A DNA stretch of 46,795 nt from Wenzhouxiangellaceae bacterium (lineage in GTDB: Bacteria > Pseudomonadota > Gammaproteobacteria > Xanthomonadales > Wenzhouxiangellaceae): positions 1 through 46,795 of the forward strand of contig JANQPN010000071.1 of NCBI GenBank assembly GCA_028289455.1, given 5' to 3'. The position numbers and the translations under genes are program-made. The first letter of the stretch is position 1; every line of letters begins with the position of its first letter. Positions 41,983 to 46,795 of the stretch are shown one piece after another. Below the pieces are notes generated by a model. It did no database searches, was not told the DNA's origin, and saw only the letters and a program-made list of their open reading frames with translations.

Positions 41983-41997
41983 TGGTAATCTCAGAAA

Positions 41998-42969
41998 TCA
42001 GTATCTGATCAGGGCTGCGCCCCAGGTGAACCCGCCGCCGAAAGCTTCCAGCAGCAGGTTTTCGCCCCGTTTGACCTGGCCGGTGCTGATCGCTTCATCC
42101 AGCGCCAGCGGCACCGAGGCCGAAGATGTATTGCCATGCTTATGCACAGTCACTATGACCCTTTCCATCGGCATATTCAGCTTTTTCGCCGTTGCCTGGA
42201 TAATTCGCAAGTTGGCCTGATGAGGGATCAACCAGTCTATATCTGCCTTATCCATGTTATTGGCTTCAAGGGTTTCATCGACAATTCTGCCCAGTGTACG
42301 GACCGCAACCTTGAACACCTCGTTGCCGGTCATCAGAACCTTCAGGCCGCCACGCGGCTCACCCTGCTTAAAGCCTTCTGAAACACCGACATCTGCGCAC
42401 AGCAGATTGGCATGACCACCGTTCGCATGGATATGCGTAGACAACACACCCGGCTCATCGCTGGCTTCGATAATCGCAGCGCCGGCACCATCGGCGAACA
42501 GCACTGCGGTAGACCGGTCAGACCAGTCAAGCATACGTGTCAATGTTTCCGCACCAACCACCAGTGCGCGCTTGACTGTACCGTTACGGACAAACTGATC
42601 GGCAACTGACAGTGCATAGATAAATCCGGAGCACGCGGCATTGACGTCAAATGCTGCACATTCCTGCATGCCCAGGCGGTCCTGCAGTAAGCACGCGGTA
42701 CTGGGGAAAATCAAATTAGGTGTGGTAGTCCCCAGAACCAGCAGATCAATGCTTTTAGGATCCACTCCGGTACGTTCCAAAACCTGCTTGCAGGCCTGCT
42801 CAGCCAGATCGCAGGTGGTCTGCCCATCGGCAGCCACGCGCCTTTCGGATATACCGGTGCGTTCCCGGATCCAGGTATCACTGGTATCCAGTATTTTTTC
42901 CAGGTCATGATTGGTCACTACCTTTTCAGGTAATGCGCTACCGGTGCCGATAATTCTGGAATATCGCAT
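41998..42969 (-). CDS. fabH: 3-oxoacyl-ACP synthase III
   Basis: A 323-residue enzyme starting fatty acid synthesis from acetyl-CoA and malonyl-ACP. Triad: Cys113 in NAACSGFIYAL, His250 in IPHQANLRI and Asn280 in HKHGNTSSAS. Length is normal. In most relatives plsX precedes fabH; here rpmF ends only about 100 bp upstream and no plsX is present. Confidence 0.97.
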   Translation of the reverse strand: MRYSRIIGTGSALPEKVVTNHDLEKILDTSDTWIRERTGISERRVAADGQTTCDLAEQACKQVLERTGVDPKSIDLLVLGTTTPNLIFPSTACLLQDRLGMQECAAFDVNAACSGFIYALSVADQFVRNGTVKRALVVGAETLTRMLDWSDRSTAVLFADGAGAAIIEASDEPGVLSTHIHANGGHANLLCADVGVSEGFKQGEPRGGLKVLMTGNEVFKVAVRTLGRIVDETLEANNMDKADIDWLIPHQANLRIIQATAKKLNMPMERVIVTVHKHGNTSSASVPLALDEAISTGQVKRGENLLLEAFGGGFTWGAALIRY

Positions 42970-43058
42970 GTTTTATTATTCTAGGCGATGGCGGGACCCA
43001 CATTATGCACCATGCATACACCGGCCCAAAACTTTCGGGCCTGCCGGCGGGACAGCTG

Positions 43059-43078
43059 CCGGGTTATTCCGGGTTATT
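43059..43078. repeat. 10-bp tandem repeat across the rpmF stop codon
   Basis: CCGGGTTATT occurs twice without a gap (43059-43068 and 43069-43078). The second copy contains the rpmF stop codon (TAA on the minus strand, 43074-43076); the first gives an out-of-frame TAA just beyond it. It marks the point where plsX would normally follow. The rest of the 104-bp gap to fabH holds short GC-rich hairpins without T-runs. Confidence 0.6.
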
Positions 43079-43271
43079 CGTCGTCCAGTTCTTCCACCAC
43101 AGTTTCAGCCACTACCCGGCGGCCCTTATAGAAACCTTCAGGTGTGATGTGGTGGCGCCGGTGGATTTCACCACTGGTGGGATCAGTCGACAAGGTCGGC
43201 ATTTTGATGGCATCGTGTGAACGGCGCATACCGCGACGCGATGGGGTTTTACGACTTTTTTGAACAGCCAT
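43074..43271 (-). CDS. rpmF: Ribosomal protein bL32
   Basis: A 65-residue basic 50S protein. [20 protein letters not shown] is the invariant bL32 start, and [12 protein letters not shown] is also conserved. The C-terminus has a short acidic tail, VEELDDE, a little longer than E. coli L32 (57 residues). It follows yceD by 15 bp, as in E. coli. Confidence 0.97.
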   Translation of the reverse strand: MAVQKSRKTPSRRGMRRSHDAIKMPTLSTDPTSGEIHRRHHITPEGFYKGRRVVAETVVEELDDE

Positions 43272-43286
43272 TTCAAATTCTCCTGA

Positions 43287-43814
43287 TTAATCTTTTTTGG
43301 CGGCCAGCTTTTGCTTTAATGCCGCCAGGCCGGCAAACGGATGATCATCCTGTTCACCTGCCCCGGTTTGTTCATCTACTGTTGTCTGCAGCCTCTCTGC
43401 AGCCGGATCAATGGCTACCAGCGGCAGGGCCAGCAGTAATTCCTCAGCCAGTAAGGCTTCGATATCCAGCTCAATATCCGAACAGGCAAACGGCTCATAA
43501 TGCTCTACCACCTGCTCAGCTTGAGCTTCATCCGCAACCAGCACCACCTGTGATTCAGCACTGACCTGCTGCGTGAACGGTTGCAGCTGGCGCTGACAGA
43601 GCAGATTAACCTCGGCCTGCAGCTCAACATTAACCTGTGGCAGCGAATCCTGATCACTTCCGGAATACTGGAAAGCCAGTGTATATTCCAGTTCACCACC
43701 GGTATCAGCCAGCCGGTCATGAGCACCGGTAAGTGACTGTATTTGCACGGTTCCCTGCAGCTCGGATCGACTCGCCGCCAGTTTACGTGCGTTCACAATG
43801 CGCTTAGCGGACAT
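43287..43814 (-). CDS. yceD: YceD/DUF177 family protein
   Basis: A 175-residue acidic protein always encoded before rpmF. Typical features are the VNLLCQRQLQPF segment, a central acidic ELDIEALLAEELLLALPLVAID block, and the C-terminus HPFAGLAALKQKLAAKKD. E. coli YceD is linked to 23S rRNA accumulation. It is divergent from maf across about 118 bp. Confidence 0.93.
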   Translation of the reverse strand: MSAKRIVNARKLAASRSELQGTVQIQSLTGAHDRLADTGGELEYTLAFQYSGSDQDSLPQVNVELQAEVNLLCQRQLQPFTQQVSAESQVVLVADEAQAEQVVEHYEPFACSDIELDIEALLAEELLLALPLVAIDPAAERLQTTVDEQTGAGEQDDHPFAGLAALKQKLAAKKD

Positions 43815-43932
43815 AAGCGGTCAATTGTAACGTGGAATACAGAGATTGTCACCATTTTCACGCTGTTTGCCAATATTCTTTGTAGCCGGATTCAACCTGC
43901 AAACTATGACTCAGTATTTTACAATACACAGC

Positions 43933-44538
43933 ATGAATGATAACCCCTCGGCCGCACCCAAACTGGTGCTGGCGTCTTCTTCTCCATACCGCCGAAAACT
44001 GCTGCAACGGCTGCAGCTTAAGTTTCACACACTCAGCCCTGATATCGATGAAACTCCACACATTGATGAGCTGCCGGTTGACTATGTAAAACGCCTGGCC
44101 AGGGAGAAAGCGGAAACCGGTGCGAAACTGAGCGGCACCGGCAACACACTGGTCATCGGCTCTGACCAAACGCTGGTTCTGGATGGCGAGATTCTCGGCA
44201 AGCCCGGCTCACCGGTCAAAGCACATGACATGCTCTCCAGATGTTCGGGTAAAAGCGTTTATTTTTATTGTGGTTATTGTCTGTGGCATAGCGAACAGGG
44301 TGAACTGGAGACGGGCATGGTGCCGACTGAAGTGCGTTTCCGCCGACTCAGCAGCTCAGAAGTCTCGCGGTATATCGAGCAAGAACCGGCACTGGATTGT
44401 GCCGGCGCATTCAAGTCCGAAGCTCTGGGTATCAGTTTATTTACAGCACTGCGCAGCGATGACCCGACCGCTCTGATTGGGCTGCCGATGATTGCCGTAA
44501 GCATGGCTTTACGCACATTTGGTATTCAAATTCCCTGA
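43933..44538 (+). CDS. maf: Maf/YceF-type nucleotide pyrophosphatase
   Basis: A protein of about 201 residues of the Maf family. The phosphate-binding start LVLASSSPYRRKLLQRL and the GSDQTLVLDGEILGKPG catalytic block are clear. In E. coli the gene in this position, yceF, hydrolyses m7GTP. I start at ATG 43933, nine codons downstream of another ATG and close to the family start; longer versions from 43846 or 43906 would add an unrelated N-terminus. The stop overlaps the -10 region of the next gene. Confidence 0.92.
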   Translation: MNDNPSAAPKLVLASSSPYRRKLLQRLQLKFHTLSPDIDETPHIDELPVDYVKRLAREKAETGAKLSGTGNTLVIGSDQTLVLDGEILGKPGSPVKAHDMLSRCSGKSVYFYCGYCLWHSEQGELETGMVPTEVRFRRLSSSEVSRYIEQEPALDCAGAFKSEALGISLFTALRSDDPTALIGLPMIAVSMALRTFGIQIP

Positions 44539-44544
44539 TATAAT
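44536..44544 (+). promoter_or_regulatory. Extended -10 promoter of the fatty-acid oxidation genes
   Basis: TGATATAAT is a perfect extended -10 (TGn plus TATAAT). It starts at the maf stop codon. No good -35 is present, which extended -10 promoters tolerate. The start would be near 44551, leaving a leader of about 65 nt. No clear FadR or PsrA operator was recognised next to it. Confidence 0.6.
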
Positions 44545-44616
44545 TGCAACCAAAATATCTGCCCTGATATCTAAGAGAACCGCTGAATTAACCCATTCCT
44601 TATCTGGAACCCTAGC

Positions 44617-46638
44617 ATGAGTAAAAAAACGACCAGGAAAAAGACGGCCAAGAAGACTGTGCGCAAGCCCGCCAGCACCAGCAGACACCAGCACTGGCGT
44701 CTGGAAAAAGATATCGACAATGTCACCTGGCTGTATATTGATCGTGCCGGAGAATCCACCAATGCCCTCAGCCGCGCTGTGCTGGAAGAACTGGACAGCA
44801 TCATCAGTGACCTGGAACAAAACCCGCCGGCCGGGCTGATATTAATGTCCGGCAAAAGCGGTCAGTTTATCGTTGGCGCCGATGTCAGTGAATTTGACCA
44901 GGTCACGGATCTCAGTGAAGGCCGGCAGTTTCTGGGACAGATTCATGACCTGTTTACCCGAATCGAAAAACTGCCGTTCCCTACTGCGATAGCCTTTGAA
45001 GGTTATTGTCTGGGTGGCGGTCTGGAACTGGCCTTGTGCTTTGATTGGATCATCGCCAAGAATGTCGACAGCACGCGTATCGGTTTCCCTGAAGTCAACC
45101 TGGGCATTTATCCCGGCTTCGGTGGTTCCGCCCGCTCGCCGCAACGGATGGGTGGCCAGAAAGCCATGGAAATCATGTTAACCGGTCGTATGCTGCGGGC
45201 TGGAGCGGCCAAAGGCATGGGCTTGGTCGATCAGCTGGTTGGAAAACACCAGACACTGCGCTGGGCTGCCCGCCGGGCAGTATTGCGTAAGCGTAAAAAC
45301 AAAGGCGCAGGCATGCTGGGCAAGCTCACCAATACCGGACCCGGCAGAAAAATGCTGGCTAATATCATGCGCAAGAAAACTGCTGCCAAGGCACGTCCGG
45401 AACACTACCCTGCCCCCTACAAGCTGATCGATGCCTGGGAAGATTACGGTGATGACAAGGTCGCCATGTTGCGCGCAGAAATTGAAAATGTACCGGAACT
45501 GCTGATTGGCGAAACTTCACGCAATCTGCGCCGTGTTTTCCGGCTGATGGAAGATCTCAAAGCTCAGGGTAAGGCTGCTGATTTCAGTGCCAAACGGGTG
45601 CATGTCATCGGTGCCGGCGTAATGGGTGGTGATATAGCAGCATGGTGTGTCCTGAAAGGCCTGGAGGTTACCCTACAGGACCGTGAAATGAAATATATCG
45701 AGCCGGCGCTGAAGCGCGCCAAATCGCTGTTCCGTAAAAAACTGCGCAAAGATGCCAAAGTTAAAGCAGCCATGGCCAGATTACGGCCTGATATTGAAGG
45801 CGCCGGGGTAGCGCGTGCTGATGTCATCATCGAAGCTATTTTTGAAAATCTTGAAGCCAAACAGGCGCTTTTCAAAGAGCTGGAGCCCCGTTTACAGAAA
45901 CATGCAGTGCTGGCCACCAACACGTCTGCTCTGCCGCTGGATAAACTGGCCAGTGCATTGAAGAAACCGGAAAGACTGATCGGGCTGCATTATTTCAATC
46001 CGGTAGCCAAAATGCCTCTGGTCGAAATTGTGTACGACTCGGCGCTGACCAAAACCGAATGGGTCAAAAAAGGCGCCAGTTTTGCTAAACAGATCGGCAA
46101 ATTTCCACTCCCGACAAAATCCAGCCCCGGCTTTCTGGTTAACCGTGTGTTGGCTCCCTATATGGCCAAAGCCATGGACATTTATCAACACGGCACGCCC
46201 AAAGAAGCCATCGACAAAGCGGCAGTACAGTTCGGTATGCCGATGGGCCCGGTGGAGCTGGCCGATACCGTAGGACTGGACGTCGGCCTGTCGGTAATCA
46301 AAACCGTAGGCATTGACCCGGACGGCGACAAAGCCAAGTTTTTGCAGAAGTATGTTGATGCCGGCAATCTGGGTAAAAAATCCGGACGCGGTTTCTACAC
46401 CTGGGAAAAAGGCAAACCGCAGCGTGACAGCAGCACCATTGAAGGACATGACCTGGAGAATATTGCGCGTGAACTGATCCAGCCGTACCTGGATGAATGC
46501 AAAGCCTGCTCCAAGGACCAGATTGTTGCCAATGATGACCTGCTGGACGCCGGTCTGATCTTCGGAACCGGTTTTGCGCCGTTCCGGGGCGGCCCAATGC
46601 ACTACCTTAACAGTCAAGCCTCAGGAGAAGCCGCATGA
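44617..46638 (+). CDS. fadJ: Bifunctional enoyl-CoA hydratase/3-hydroxyacyl-CoA dehydrogenase (FadJ/FadB-like)
   Basis: A 673-residue alpha subunit of the beta-oxidation complex. The hydratase half has FIVGADVSEF, GGGLELAL with Glu137, and FPEVNLGIYPGFGG with Glu159. The dehydrogenase half has the NAD-binding GAGVMGG (332-338), NTSALPLDKLA, and His458 in GLHYFNPVAKMPLVEIV. The first 26 residues hold ten Lys/Arg and look like an unstructured basic tail, which E. coli FadB and FadJ lack. The stop overlaps the start of the thiolase gene by 4 nt. The FadJ versus FadB label is tentative; the FadI-like partner favours FadJ. Confidence 0.9.
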   Translation: MSKKTTRKKTAKKTVRKPASTSRHQHWRLEKDIDNVTWLYIDRAGESTNALSRAVLEELDSIISDLEQNPPAGLILMSGKSGQFIVGADVSEFDQVTDLSEGRQFLGQIHDLFTRIEKLPFPTAIAFEGYCLGGGLELALCFDWIIAKNVDSTRIGFPEVNLGIYPGFGGSARSPQRMGGQKAMEIMLTGRMLRAGAAKGMGLVDQLVGKHQTLRWAARRAVLRKRKNKGAGMLGKLTNTGPGRKMLANIMRKKTAAKARPEHYPAPYKLIDAWEDYGDDKVAMLRAEIENVPELLIGETSRNLRRVFRLMEDLKAQGKAADFSAKRVHVIGAGVMGGDIAAWCVLKGLEVTLQDREMKYIEPALKRAKSLFRKKLRKDAKVKAAMARLRPDIEGAGVARADVIIEAIFENLEAKQALFKELEPRLQKHAVLATNTSALPLDKLASALKKPERLIGLHYFNPVAKMPLVEIVYDSALTKTEWVKKGASFAKQIGKFPLPTKSSPGFLVNRVLAPYMAKAMDIYQHGTPKEAIDKAAVQFGMPMGPVELADTVGLDVGLSVIKTVGIDPDGDKAKFLQKYVDAGNLGKKSGRGFYTWEKGKPQRDSSTIEGHDLENIARELIQPYLDECKACSKDQIVANDDLLDAGLIFGTGFAPFRGGPMHYLNSQASGEAA

Positions 46639-46795
46639 ACGGTCAAGCCACACGCAGAGTAGCCATTGTCGGCGGGGTGCGTATCCCGTTTTGCCGCTCC
46701 AATACCATGTATGCCGATGTCACTAACCTGGATATGCTGTCCGCCAGCCTGCAGGGCCTGGTCAATCGCTATGGTCTGCATGGCCGGCAGGTCGA
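46635..46795 (+). CDS. fadI: Acetyl-CoA C-acyltransferase (FadI-like thiolase), N-terminal part
   Basis: Only the first 53 codons are inside the window; the gene runs off the right end. The translation begins MNGQATRRVAIVGGVRIPFC and continues RSNTMYADVTNLDML, the typical thiolase N-terminus (VAIVGGxRIPFxRxxTxYAD). It should encode the beta subunit that cleaves 3-ketoacyl-CoA. AGGAGAAG lies just upstream of the ATG, inside the end of the fadJ-like gene. Confidence 0.9.
   Translation, partial: MNGQATRRVAIVGGVRIPFCRSNTMYADVTNLDMLSASLQGLVNRYGLHGRQV

Noticed and set aside
42970..43073. Possible plsX remnant between rpmF and fabH
   Set aside because: I looked for the LDAMGGD-type PlsX start and other conserved blocks on the minus strand; none is present and the interval is too short.

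Overview
The window looks like a chromosomal segment of a free-living gammaproteobacterium with moderate GC content. The assignment rests mainly on gene order. The block ygfB-pepP-ubiH-ubiI, divergent from a TIGR02449-type gene, zapA, 6S RNA and fau, matches the Escherichia coli arrangement. So does maf/yceF divergent from yceD-rpmF-fabH-fabD-fabG-acpP-fabF, which runs on into pabB-pabC-mltG-tmk-holB-pilZ. I cannot name a genus. I see no prophage, transposase, integrase or CRISPR array.

Layout. 1-2.7 kb: a tRNA-Pro(GGG) gene and a two-gene unit of a family 2 glycosyltransferase and a flavin-dependent halogenase-like enzyme. 2.7-5.4 kb: a DUF2461 protein, then a DNA-alkylation repair pair (Ada/AlkA fusion and Ogt). 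5.4-11.6 kb: hrpA and relA. 11.8-18.1 kb: cysteine synthase, an EamA permease and the ubiquinone hydroxylase block ubiI-ubiH-pepP-ygfB. 18.1-21.2 kb, plus strand: TIGR02449 protein, zapA, 6S RNA, fau, EVE-domain protein, rpiA and a hotdog thioesterase. 21.2-22.1 kb: a secreted fasciclin protein with a 390-bp AT-rich upstream region. 22.1-28.0 kb, minus strand: an unusual mgtE / double-glycosyltransferase / outer-membrane phospholipase operon preceded by a DUF6580 membrane protein. 28.0-30.9 kb: dinB, a class V aminotransferase and a GFA-family protein. 30.9-33.2 kb: an unrecognised CxxCH protein and two small membrane proteins. 33.3-43.8 kb: pilZ-holB-tmk-mltG-pabC-pabB-fabF-acpP-fabG-fabD-fabH-rpmF-yceD, all minus strand. 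43.9 kb to the end: maf, a bifunctional beta-oxidation enzyme and the start of its thiolase partner.

Most of the window is core metabolism: fatty-acid synthesis, folate (pabB, pabC, fau), ubiquinone, stringent response, DNA repair and cell division. I did not find a clear new defence or mobile system. The most interesting non-coding signal lies upstream of the fasciclin gene. Two tandem boxes of the form TGCATCC-N16/17-CGAAAC resemble the promoters of SigK-type ECF sigma factors, which control fasciclin genes in mycobacteria. A third related box on the opposite strand could drive a small transcript. Other points are the absence of plsX between rpmF and fabH, a PIAGT-type PabB, a perfect hairpin between fabG and acpP, the halogenase/glycosyltransferase pair, the double glycosyltransferase, and the uncharacterised CxxCH gene cluster.
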